Made by a program: the position numbers and the translations under genes. A model generated the notes under the pieces. It saw only the letters and a program-made list of their open reading frames with translations, had not been told where the DNA came from and ran no database searches. From assembly GCA_946621635.1 (NCBI GenBank), contig CAMOOR010000053.1, positions 1-12,068 on the forward strand: a stretch of 12,068 nt of DNA, given 5' to 3'. Source of the stretch: Colimorpha sp002372855 (GTDB taxonomy: Bacteria > Bacteroidota > Bacteroidia > Bacteroidales > P3). Positions 4,831-11,556 of this stretch are shown here, in pieces. Position 1 is the first letter of the stretch; each line of letters starts with the position of its first letter.

Positions 4831-6321
4831 ATGAAAAACTTTTACCGCCTGTTTTGTATGGCTTTTTTGGCAGTGTTGTTCGTCTCGTGCAGTGACGACG
4901 ACCATTTCTACAAGTTCAAGATGGACCGTGTCAACCTCAACGGTGCCAATTATCTGGCTCTGGCAGGTGGACATAACGGCACGAAAGAGAACGTCAGCAG
5001 CCAGCAGTATCTCTACAGTATTGACGAGGAGGGCAATATGAACATTGTCGCCTACGAGTATCAGTGTGACGACAATGGGGTGGCCAGCGAGCTGAGTCGC
5101 AAACTGACGCTAACGATCAACCAGATGGTGCCCGTGGGCGACAAGTACATCTGGCTTGTGGGCTGCCGTTACGAGTGCGACGACTATAGTGGATTCAGCG
5201 AGAGTATGCAGGACGCTATCCGCGACATGGTGAACCACAGCAAACAGAATTTCGGCGAGAACTTCCTCATCCGTAAGAACGACGGCAAGATATTCGACCT
5301 GAACGAGGTAATTATCAAGTTTCCCATCGTGTCAATTTATGTTCCCGGCCTTGGAAGCGTGGGTTTGGTAGGCTATGGCGGCGACAATGGGCTGCCCGTC
5401 GACGGCGACCTTACGGGCGACCGCCTGCGCAAATTGGGACTCATCAACCAACTGGGCGACGACATCTACCTGGCTTCGGGCACCTATTATGGCGGCCTCA
5501 CCCGGCTGCACGACAATGGCAGCTCCATCTCGTTCTATAATGTGCTCGACTACAACATCGGCTACTCGGTCACCGACAACCAGGGACACTTGGGCACCAC
5601 CATCTGCTACACTGGCAACTCGCCCGACGTAGCCTCCATCATGGCCCCCAACGGCACCCTGCCCGCCATACAGGGCATACCAGGCAACGACTATCGGCCC
5701 GAGATGCGCTGTATCGGTGGCAAGTTCTTTGTTTCGGCCTATGTTGAGATTTGGGAAGGGAACGAATATATTACGACCACCGACAGCATCTACCTTGTCG
5801 ACGTCAGCACCTCGCCGGCTACCGCCACCGCTGTGGCCGAGGGCTATTTCACCGGCGACCAGTACGAGACCTACTCGACGACGGTCTATGTCAGCGACGA
5901 GGAGAACTACTCTTGGGTCAGCGGGACGACGCTCTTTACCTTCAACTCAAACACCTACCAGCTCACCGAAAGCTCGCTGCCTGCCGGCTGGCCCCAATAC
6001 AGCCTGTTCGATGCCGAGGGCTACTGCTATGAGCCGCATATGAACGGTGGCTTGCAGAGCTTTACCATCTATAACCTCGCTACACTGCAGACTGAGGAGG
6101 TTACGTGCGACCGCTCACAGGTGCCTGCCTTCAATTTCGAGACAGGCTGTAACTACGACGGTGGCCTGGGAGCTTTCATCGAGAGCGTTATCATGGCCGA
6201 CGGCTCTACGACGACCCTTATCACCGACGTGAAAGGACCCCAGCGCGGCATCACACGCGTGGGTGGCCAGACGGAGTCCAATAACAATATCGAGATCAGT
6301 ACGCTGATTCCGCTCAACTAA
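4831..6321 (+). CDS. Predicted surface-exposed lipoprotein of unknown function
   Basis: A 496-residue protein I cannot assign to a named family. Residues 1-19 form a lipoprotein signal peptide: basic MKNFYR, a hydrophobic core, then LFVSC with acylated Cys20. The mature N-terminus reads C-S-D-D-D-H. This resembles the Bacteroidota lipoprotein export signal (acidic residues right after Ser+2), so display on the outer face of the outer membrane is likely. The rest is rich in beta-type, Gly/Tyr/Asp-containing repeats such as KYIWLVGCRYE, DIYLASGTYYGG, GKFFVSAYVEI and DSIYLVDVS. These suggest a beta-propeller-like fold, which is an inference. It has its own promoter and ends with tandem TAA codons, converging on the BtuF-like gene 26 nt away. 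No SusC/SusD partner is in the window. Confidence 0.8.
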   Translation: MKNFYRLFCMAFLAVLFVSCSDDDHFYKFKMDRVNLNGANYLALAGGHNGTKENVSSQQYLYSIDEEGNMNIVAYEYQCDDNGVASELSRKLTLTINQMVPVGDKYIWLVGCRYECDDYSGFSESMQDAIRDMVNHSKQNFGENFLIRKNDGKIFDLNEVIIKFPIVSIYVPGLGSVGLVGYGGDNGLPVDGDLTGDRLRKLGLINQLGDDIYLASGTYYGGLTRLHDNGSSISFYNVLDYNIGYSVTDNQGHLGTTICYTGNSPDVASIMAPNGTLPAIQGIPGNDYRPEMRCIGGKFFVSAYVEIWEGNEYITTTDSIYLVDVSTSPATATAVAEGYFTGDQYETYSTTVYVSDEENYSWVSGTTLFTFNSNTYQLTESSLPAGWPQYSLFDAEGYCYEPHMNGGLQSFTIYNLATLQTEEVTCDRSQVPAFNFETGCNYDGGLGAFIESVIMADGSTTTLITDVKGPQRGITRVGGQTESNNNIEISTLIPLN

Positions 6322-6347
6322 TAAGACATGCCAGCAAAGCCCCTCAG

Positions 6348-7271
6348 CTACTCGCTCATGCGCTGGCGGAGGTAGAGGATGGCGTCGATGTTGCGCGGTA
6401 CCTGAAGGTCCAGCGTGCCGCTGACGATGCCGATGACATGACCCTTGCGCACAGCGTCGAGGGTGTTGTAGGGCTTCATGCCGCAGAAGGCGGCGCTGTC
6501 CTCGCGGCGCACGATAATGTAGTCGGGATTCTCCTGCATCAGGGCTTCGAGGCTGTAGTTCCAACCCTCGACCTCTTCGGCAATGTTGCGGCCTCCAGCC
6601 ATGCGGATGATGTCGTTGATGAAGGTGTTGCCCCCGGCGGTGAAATTGCCCGTGGGACCGAAGCCGACGACATAGTAGCAAGTTGAAAGTTGAGAGTTGA
6701 AAGTTGAAAGTGAAGTGTCGGCCAATAATCTTTCCACTTTCCACTTCAAACTTTCCACTAGGCTGTCGGCCTCCTTTTCCTTGCCCACCAGGCGGCCGAT
6801 GGCGCGGATGTTGTCGTAGAGGGCTTCGAACCGGGGCTTCTCGATGACGCACACCATCGGGGTGCCCATCTGGTCCATCTGGTCGGTGGCTTTCTTGCCC
6901 ACCATGGAGCCGCTGATGACGAGGTCAGGATTGAGCGAGAGAATCTTCTCGATGTTCAGGTTGCTGATGCCGCCGACGGTGGGAATCTGCAACGCCTCGG
7001 CGGGGTACTCGCAGAAGTCGGTGCGTCCCACGAGGAGGCTGTCGGCGCCGAGGGCGTAGATGATTTCCGTCACGGCAGGGGAGAGGCTCACCACGCGTTG
7101 CGGGTGGGCGGGGATGACGACGGTGCGGCCGTAGTCGTCGGTGACGGTGTCGGTGGTAGCGGCTTGCTGTTGCGGCCCGCCGCAAGCGGCGAACAGCAGG
7201 ACAAAGCCCATGATGATGGGCTTGATGGGGTTAATGGGTTTGATGGGGTTAGTGGGCAACGTGTTTCTCAA
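6348..7271 (-). CDS. BtuF-like ABC transporter substrate-binding lipoprotein
   Basis: A 307-residue class III (BtuF/FhuD-type) binding protein for metal chelates such as cobalamin or siderophore. It would deliver its ligand to a BtuCD-like transporter. Visible are the lipobox LFAAC (Cys30), DDYGRTVVIPAHPQRVVSL, LSPAVTEIIYALG, SNLNIEKILSLNPDLVI, the linker helix IRAIGRLVGKEKEA, and the second-lobe sequences GNTFINDIIRMAGGRNIA and LEALMQENPDYIIV. The frame opens at TTG 7271, with another TTG at 7259. The first ATG (7211) would leave only ten residues before the lipid Cys and no basic N-region, so a TTG start is more plausible. Residues 8-19 are four (N/K)-P-I repeats. Residues about 170-198 come from two sets of 7-bp repeats at the end of the interlobe helix. 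The last codons are copied at 4571-4601. Ligand is unproven; cobalamin is favoured only by overall similarity. Confidence 0.82.
   Translation of the reverse strand: MRNTLPTNPIKPINPIKPIIMGFVLLFAACGGPQQQAATTDTVTDDYGRTVVIPAHPQRVVSLSPAVTEIIYALGADSLLVGRTDFCEYPAEALQIPTVGGISNLNIEKILSLNPDLVISGSMVGKKATDQMDQMGTPMVCVIEKPRFEALYDNIRAIGRLVGKEKEADSLVESLKWKVERLLADTSLSTFNSQLSTCYYVVGFGPTGNFTAGGNTFINDIIRMAGGRNIAEEVEGWNYSLEALMQENPDYIIVRREDSAAFCGMKPYNTLDAVRKGHVIGIVSGTLDLQVPRNIDAILYLRQRMSE
6354..6384 (-). repeat. 31-bp repeat, parental copy in the BtuF-like gene
   Basis: Encodes ILYLRQRMS at the C-terminus. It is identical to 4571-4601 in the chimeric fragment, 1,783 bp away in the same orientation. Confidence 0.93.
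6681..6757. repeat. Two opposed 7-bp tandem arrays inside the BtuF-like gene
   Basis: Plus-strand 6681-6708 is four heptamers: AGTTGAA, AGTTGAG, AGTTGAA, AGTTGAA. Positions 6730-6757 are four more: CTTTCCA, CTTTCCA, CTTCAAA, CTTTCCA. The second set, read on the other strand, is TGGAAAG, one base from the first motif. The pair is therefore an imperfect inverted array with a 21-bp spacer. Each array is 28 bp, and gain or loss of one unit would shift the reading frame. At present both are in frame and encode Ser/Thr/Leu- and Lys/Glu-rich sequence. Confidence 0.85.
7215..7259. repeat. 9-bp tandem repeat at the 5' end of the BtuF-like gene
   Basis: Units on the plus strand are GATGGGCTT (7215), GATGGGGTT (7224), AATGGGTTT (7233), GATGGGGTT (7242) and a degenerate AGTGGGCAA (7251). 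On the coding strand the first four encode (N/K)-P-I four times, just before the hydrophobic signal-peptide core. Confidence 0.8.
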
Positions 7272-7305
7272 TTTTCAATTTTCAATTTTCATTTCTCATT
7301 TCTCA
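7264..7305. repeat. 7-bp tandem array filling the fabG/BtuF-like junction
   Basis: Six heptamers without interruption: TTTCTCA (7264), ATTTTCA (7271, 7278, 7285) and TTTCTCA (7292, 7299). The last unit ends at the fabG stop codon (7303-7305) and the first overlaps the putative TTG start of the BtuF-like gene. The whole intergenic junction is therefore made of repeat. Confidence 0.88.
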
Positions 7306-8049
7306 AGCGTCCTCCATGCCCCCGCAGATGGGGAGGACGACGCTGGTGATGTAGGGGCACATGTCGCTGGCCAAAAATACGCAGGCCTGCGCCACCTCGT
7401 CGGGAGTGCCGGGGCGTTTCATGGGGATGCGCTGGCACCAGGTCTTCATCAGCTCCTCCGGCACTTCGGCGGTCATCTCTGTCTCCACGAAGCCCGGAGC
7501 CACCACGTTGACACGGATGTTGCGGGCCGCGAACTCTTTGGCGCAGCTCTTGCTGAAACCTATGATGGCGGCCTTGGAGGCAGCATAGTTGGCCTGGTTG
7601 TAGTTGCCTGCGATGCCCACCACGGAACCGATGTTGACGATGGAGCCGTAGCCCTGCTTCCACATCGACGGCTGTATGGCCTTGGTCATGCAGAAGACGG
7701 AACCGAGGTTGGTGTGCATCACGCGGTCCATCTGCTCTTCGGTCATGCGCTTGACGGCGCTGTCGTCGGTGATGCCGGCGTTGTTGACCAGGATGTCCAC
7801 CTTGCCGAAGTCGGCCAGCACCTCCTTCACAAACGCCTGGGCCTGTTCCATGTCGGCCACATCGGCCACGTAGCCCTTGGCCTTGACACCGAGGGCCGTG
7901 AGTTCCTGCTCCACGGCAATCATCTTCTCACCGCGCGAGCGGCCGCAGAAAGCCACGTTGCAGCCCTCCTTGGCGAACCGTATAGCAATAGCGCGACCGA
8001 TGCCACGAGTGGCACCGGTCACGATTGCAGTTTTATTTTCTAACAGCAT
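7303..8049 (-). CDS. 3-oxoacyl-ACP reductase-like short-chain dehydrogenase (FabG-type)
   Basis: A 248-residue NAD(P)H-dependent SDR, probably reducing beta-ketoacyl-ACP in fatty-acid elongation. The nucleotide-binding TGATRGIG is at residues 11-18 and NNAG at 89-92. The catalytic tetrad is Asn114, Ser142, Tyr155 and Lys159. The APGFVETEM loop (184-192) and the RIPMKRPGTPDEVA region are FabG-like. The C-terminus is unusual: YITSVVLPICGGMEDA replaces the usual YITGQ.L.VDGGM pattern. This may be a FabG paralog rather than the main housekeeping enzyme, so I give no symbol. The ATG at 8049 lies 9 nt downstream of the GAPDH stop, so the two are probably cotranscribed. Confidence 0.85.
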   Translation of the reverse strand: MLLENKTAIVTGATRGIGRAIAIRFAKEGCNVAFCGRSRGEKMIAVEQELTALGVKAKGYVADVADMEQAQAFVKEVLADFGKVDILVNNAGITDDSAVKRMTEEQMDRVMHTNLGSVFCMTKAIQPSMWKQGYGSIVNIGSVVGIAGNYNQANYAASKAAIIGFSKSCAKEFAARNIRVNVVAPGFVETEMTAEVPEELMKTWCQRIPMKRPGTPDEVAQACVFLASDMCPYITSVVLPICGGMEDA

Positions 8050-8058
8050 ATCTGGACG

Positions 8059-9066
8059 TTAGAGAAGTTTGGCCAGTTTAGCGGCGAGGTCACCCACGCG
8101 GGTGCTGTAGCCCTTCTCGTTGTCGTACCAGCTGACGATCTTCACGAAGTTGCCGTCCATGACCTGGGTCAGGAGGCTGTCGAAGATGCTGCTGTGGGTG
8201 TTGTCGATGATGTCGATGCTCACGATGGGCTCCTCGACATACTGCAGGATGCCCTTCATGGAACCTTCGGCGGCTTCCTTGACGGCGGCGTTGATCTGCT
8301 CCTTGGTGACGGTGCAGTTCAGCTCGGCGGTGAGGTCAACAACGGAACCGTCGGGAGTGGGGACGCGCATGGCGAAGCCGTCCAGTTTGCCCTTCAGTTC
8401 GGGGATCACCAGACCCACGGCCTTGGCGGCGCCGCTGGAGGTGGGGATGATCGAGACGGCGGCGGCACGGGCACGACGGAGGTCGCTGTGCGGCTGGTCG
8501 AGGATCTTCTGGTCGTTGGTGTAGCTGTGGACGGTGTTCATCAGACCGCGCTTGATGCCGAACTTGTCGTTCAGGACCTTGGCCACGGGGGCCAGGCAGT
8601 TGGTGGTGCAGCTGGCGTTGCTGACGAGCTGCATCTCCTTGGTCAGCACGCTGTCGTTGACGCCCATGACGACGGTGGCGTCGACGTCCTCGGCCTTGCT
8701 GGCGGGAACGGTCAGGATGACCTTCTTGGCGCCGGCGTTGATGTGCTTCATCATCTGCTCGCGTTTCTTGAAGAGACCGGTGCTCTCCACGACGATGTCC
8801 ACTCCGAGGTCTTTCCAAGGAAGGTTCTGCGGGTCGCGCTCGGCATAGATTTTCACCTTCTTGCCGTTCACCACGAGGCAGTCGCCTTCGGCGTGCACTT
8901 CGCCGTCGAAGTTGTCGTGGACGGAATCATATTTGAACAGGTAGGCCAGGGTGTTGGCGTCGGTAAGGTCGTTGATAGCGACAATTTCCAGCTCGGGGTG
9001 GGCGAGCATGGCGCGGAAGCTCATTCTTCCGATTCGGCCGAAGCCGTTGATAGCAACTTTTGCCAT
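8059..9066 (-). CDS. gap: Glyceraldehyde-3-phosphate dehydrogenase, type I
   Basis: A 335-residue cytoplasmic glycolytic enzyme. It converts glyceraldehyde 3-phosphate, NAD+ and phosphate to 1,3-bisphosphoglycerate, and the reverse. Landmarks are INGFGRIGRMSFRA (6-19), NDLTD with Asp33 favouring NAD+, the active-site SNASCTTNCLAP with Cys153, and His180 in NTVHSYTNDQ. Also present are the DLRRARAAA phosphate-binding stretch and WYDNEKGYS near the C-terminus. Length is typical of the family. Codon use is highly biased, as expected for an abundant enzyme. A consensus promoter lies upstream, and FabG and BtuF-like genes follow on the same strand. Confidence 0.96.
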   Translation of the reverse strand: MAKVAINGFGRIGRMSFRAMLAHPELEIVAINDLTDANTLAYLFKYDSVHDNFDGEVHAEGDCLVVNGKKVKIYAERDPQNLPWKDLGVDIVVESTGLFKKREQMMKHINAGAKKVILTVPASKAEDVDATVVMGVNDSVLTKEMQLVSNASCTTNCLAPVAKVLNDKFGIKRGLMNTVHSYTNDQKILDQPHSDLRRARAAAVSIIPTSSGAAKAVGLVIPELKGKLDGFAMRVPTPDGSVVDLTAELNCTVTKEQINAAVKEAAEGSMKGILQYVEEPIVSIDIIDNTHSSIFDSLLTQVMDGNFVKIVSWYDNEKGYSTRVGDLAAKLAKLL

Positions 9067-9118
9067 ATTATATTGTTTTTTAATGGGTTATAAATGTTTT
9101 TGTTGTTTGTTGATTTTA

Positions 9119-9149
9119 CAAAAGTACTAATATTTTTTAATATGGCAAA
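9119..9149 (-). promoter_or_regulatory. Bacteroidota-type promoter of gap
   Basis: On the minus strand, TTTG (9149-9146) is followed after 19 bases by TACTTTTG (9126-9119). Predicted transcription start is near 9112, giving a leader of about 45 nt. It would drive gap, fabG and possibly the BtuF-like gene. Confidence 0.75.
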
Positions 9150-9240
9150 ATTATTTTCGCCAAATCTTTTTTTTACATTCCTTGGCCATGCAGGCAATAA
9201 ATAAAAGCTTTCGTCGTTGATTACGACAGAATTCAAGATT

Positions 9241-10080
9241 ATGGAGAACGAAAACAACAATAAGGAAACGAAACCCCGCCGCCGGTGGCTGAAGCCCTGG
9301 CGCGCCCTCTCGCCCTGGCGCAGGGTGGGGCGCGTGGCGTGGATGACGGTGGTGGGACTGTGGCTGCTGACATTGCTGCAGGTGTTTGCGGGCATCCTGA
9401 TCAACCCGCCGCTGACGCCGCTCATGGTGCAGCGCTTCTTCCAGCAGCTGAAGGACGACGAACGCACCGTCCGCTTCGAGCGCGACTACGTTTCGCTCGA
9501 TGACATCTCTAACAACCTCGTCACCGCCGTCATCTACTCCGAAGACGGCCTTTTCCAGTACCACAACGGCTTCGATGTGAAGCAGATGAAGCAGGCCTAC
9601 CGCGAGAACAAGAGCGGTCGGCGCTTCCGCGGCGGCAGCACCATCAGCCAGCAGACCGCCAAGAACGCCTTCCTTCCGCACAGCCGCACCCTCCTCCGCA
9701 AGGGTGCCGAGGCCTACTACACGGTGCTCATCGAGACTTTCTGGAGCAAGCGTCGCATCATGGAGATGTATCTGAATATCATCGAGTTCGGCGACGGCAT
9801 CTACGGTGCCGAGGCAGCATCGCAACACTATTTCGGCCACTCGGCCAAGACCCTCAGCCGCCGCGAGGCCGCACAGCTCGCCGCCACCCTCCCGTCGCCG
9901 CTGAAGCGCAACCCCTCGCACAGCTCGCCCTATTTCCGCCGTCGCACAGCCGACATCCAGAGCCGCTTTTCGTGGGGGAAAGTGGACCTCGACAATCCTG
10001 ACCCAAAGAAACAGAAAAAATATAAGGACCAGGAAGGTATAGTGGATTTCATGAAGTGGTACTTTAACAAGGAGAAATGA
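9241..10080 (+). CDS. mtgA: Monofunctional biosynthetic peptidoglycan transglycosylase
   Basis: A 279-residue GT51 glycosyltransferase that polymerises lipid II into glycan strands at the cytoplasmic membrane. A basic N-terminus (residues 9-31) precedes one membrane anchor (about 33-53). Motifs in order are AVIYSEDGLFQYHNGFD (96-112, catalytic Glu101), FRGGSTISQQTAKN (129-142), and KRRIMEMYLNIIEFGDGIYG (170-189). The last carries the second conserved Glu175 and is followed by EAASQHYF. No transpeptidase domain follows, so it is monofunctional rather than a class A PBP. The frame also opens at TTG 9217, but ATG 9241 is preferred. No clean Bacteroidota promoter is visible in the 114 bases shared with gap. 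Its stop overlaps the start of the recombinase gene. Confidence 0.92.
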   Translation: MENENNNKETKPRRRWLKPWRALSPWRRVGRVAWMTVVGLWLLTLLQVFAGILINPPLTPLMVQRFFQQLKDDERTVRFERDYVSLDDISNNLVTAVIYSEDGLFQYHNGFDVKQMKQAYRENKSGRRFRGGSTISQQTAKNAFLPHSRTLLRKGAEAYYTVLIETFWSKRRIMEMYLNIIEFGDGIYGAEAASQHYFGHSAKTLSRREAAQLAATLPSPLKRNPSHSSPYFRRRTADIQSRFSWGKVDLDNPDPKKQKKYKDQEGIVDFMKWYFNKEK

Positions 10081-11000
10081 CTATGGACGACATCGCACCT
10101 GCCTGGCGTCGCAACCGCCGCGACTACGAGACCTACCTCCGGCTGGAGAAAGGCCTGGCCGACAACAGCGTACAGGCCTACCTGAGGGACTTCGACCACC
10201 TGGCCCGCTTCATGAGCGAGCAGGGCACGGACAGCGAGCACGTCACCCTCGAACAACTTCAGCAACTCCTTGCACAGCTGAACGATACGGGCATCGCCCC
10301 CACCTCGCAGCGGCGCATGATTGCCGGGTGGCGCATGTTCTTCCACATGCTGGTGGTCGACGACGCCATCAAGGACAGCCCCGCCGACCTTTTGGACCTG
10401 CCGCTACGCCCCAAGCATCTTCCGGATGTGCTTACCGACGAGGACATTACAAAGCTTCAGCAAACCTTTAATTTAAGTCTGCCCGACCAGTATCGCAACA
10501 ACGTCATCGTCGAGGTGCTCTATGGTTGCGGACTGCGCGTGTCGGAACTGGTGAACCTCAAGCTGTCGAACATCTACGAGCAGGAACAGGCGCTCCTCGT
10601 CACCGGCAAGGGCGACAAACAGCGCTGGGTACCCATCAACCCCCACGCCCTCAGCATGTTGCTTACCTACATCCACAACGTCCGCTCGCACCTCGACGTC
10701 AAGTCCGGCGAAGAAAAATACGTTTTCCTCAACCGCCGCGGCACCCACCTCTCGCGCAACTATGTCTTCATGTTCCTCCAGCAGGCTGTGGAACAGGCTG
10801 GAATCCAAAAACATGTCAGTCCCCACTCGCTGCGCCACTCCTTCGCCACCGAACTGGTCGAAAACGGTGCCGACCTCCGTGCCGTGCAGGAAATGTTGGG
10901 CCACGAAAGCATTTCCACCACCGAAATCTACACCCACCTCACCCGCGACACCCTCCGCAACACCATCGCCGCCTTCCATCCCCACTACGCGAAAAAATAA
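10077..11000 (+). CDS. XerC/XerD-type tyrosine recombinase
   Basis: A 307-residue site-specific recombinase, most likely the housekeeping enzyme that resolves chromosome dimers at dif. The N-terminal core-binding SAM-like domain spans about 12-100 (LRLEKGLADNSVQAYLRDF). The catalytic domain spans about 115-300, with Arg154 (GLRVSEL), Lys178 (TGKGDKQR), His250 and Arg253 (HSLRHSFAT), His276 (LGHESIS) and nucleophile Tyr285 (TTEIYTHL). All six catalytic residues are present. The ATG at 10077 overlaps the mtgA stop in ATGA, indicating translational coupling; a second ATG is at 10083. Length and neighbours fit a chromosomal Xer protein rather than a mobile-element integrase. XerD is favoured over XerC, but the two cannot be separated here. 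No dif site was recognised in the window. Confidence 0.9.
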   Translation: MTMDDIAPAWRRNRRDYETYLRLEKGLADNSVQAYLRDFDHLARFMSEQGTDSEHVTLEQLQQLLAQLNDTGIAPTSQRRMIAGWRMFFHMLVVDDAIKDSPADLLDLPLRPKHLPDVLTDEDITKLQQTFNLSLPDQYRNNVIVEVLYGCGLRVSELVNLKLSNIYEQEQALLVTGKGDKQRWVPINPHALSMLLTYIHNVRSHLDVKSGEEKYVFLNRRGTHLSRNYVFMFLQQAVEQAGIQKHVSPHSLRHSFATELVENGADLRAVQEMLGHESISTTEIYTHLTRDTLRNTIAAFHPHYAKK

Positions 11001-11036
11001 CCCCTCATTATCTTCAACCGATATTTCTTTACCGAA

Positions 11037-11070
11037 ACAACCTCCCGAACCCTCTTCGGGAGGCTGTTGT
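11037..11070 (+). terminator. Hairpin downstream of the xer gene
   Basis: CCTCCCGAA (11041-11049) pairs perfectly with TTCGGGAGG (11055-11063) around CCCTC. The outer ACAA/TTGT can extend the stem past a 3-nt bulge. It lies 37 nt after the xer stop. There is no T-tract, so it may be a Rho-assisted or RNA-stabilising hairpin. Confidence 0.55.
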
Positions 11071-11175
11071 GTATATATCGAAAAACGGCAAAATTTGACC
11101 CCAAAAACACCCATTTTGGCAAAAATCCCGTATCTAACCGCCTAATTTATATGTTTTCAGAAGGATAATGTCCGT

Positions 11176-11281
11176 ACCATCTCCCTATCAACTCCCTACC
11201 AACTCCCACCCAACTCCCACCATGGTAGGAGATGGTAGGGTGTTGGTGGGATGTTGGTCGGGATGGGGGAGGGACGAGGTG
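11176..11281. repeat. Second inverted array with 11-bp period (CT-rich arm, GT-rich arm)
   Basis: The left arm is four consecutive 11-bp units: ACCATCTCCCT (11176), ATCAACTCCCT (11187), ACCAACTCCCA (11198) and CCCAACTCCCA (11209). After a CCATGG centre the right arm continues: GGTAGGAGAT (10 bp, 11224), GGTAGGGTGTT (11234), GGTGGGATGTT (11245), GGTCGGGATGG (11256) and a degenerate unit. The right-arm motif is close to the reverse complement of the left. Pairing is imperfect. The strands are strongly asymmetric, CT-rich then GT-rich. Confidence 0.75.
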
Positions 11282-11465
11282 TGAATGAAATGTTAAAATT
11301 TGGGTTCGGAATCGTTGAATAGATATTTCTTTGGCGAATGGATGCCCGTCTGCCGGGACGGGATGAGACGTGTTTTGGCAGTTCGGGATGGCTGCTTGGG
11401 GTGGACGGCGTTCGTTGTTTATGCATACGGGGAGCGTTTTTTTTTACTGATTGTTGAAAAAAATA

Positions 11466-11497
11466 TTTGGCTATATGGGCTATTTTTTGTATTTTTG
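11466..11497 (+). promoter_or_regulatory. Bacteroidota-type promoter of ppdK
   Basis: TTTG (11466-11469), 20 bases, then TATTTTTG (11490-11497). Predicted start is near 11504, giving a leader of about 53 nt before the ATG at 11557. Confidence 0.75.
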
Positions 11498-11556
11498 CAC
11501 TTTCTTAAAATGAAATAGATTAAATAATATATTAATAACAAACACATTACACTAAG

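Noticed and set aside
8194..9093. 300-codon plus-strand open frame opposite gap
   Set aside because: Antisense shadow of GAPDH, rich in Gly, Val, Asp and His with no domain. The minus-strand GAPDH is unambiguous.
9217..9240. TTG start adding eight residues to MtgA
   Set aside because: ATG 9241 is a normal start, and the extra residues add nothing to the signal anchor.
10077..11000. Integrase of a mobile element
   Set aside because: It overlaps mtgA by 4 nt, has standard Xer length and motifs, and no att sites, tRNA target or cargo genes are adjacent.
11300..11518. 72-codon open frame before ppdK
   Set aside because: It overlaps the ppdK promoter, has no recognisable domain, and its hydrophobic tail comes from T-rich promoter DNA.
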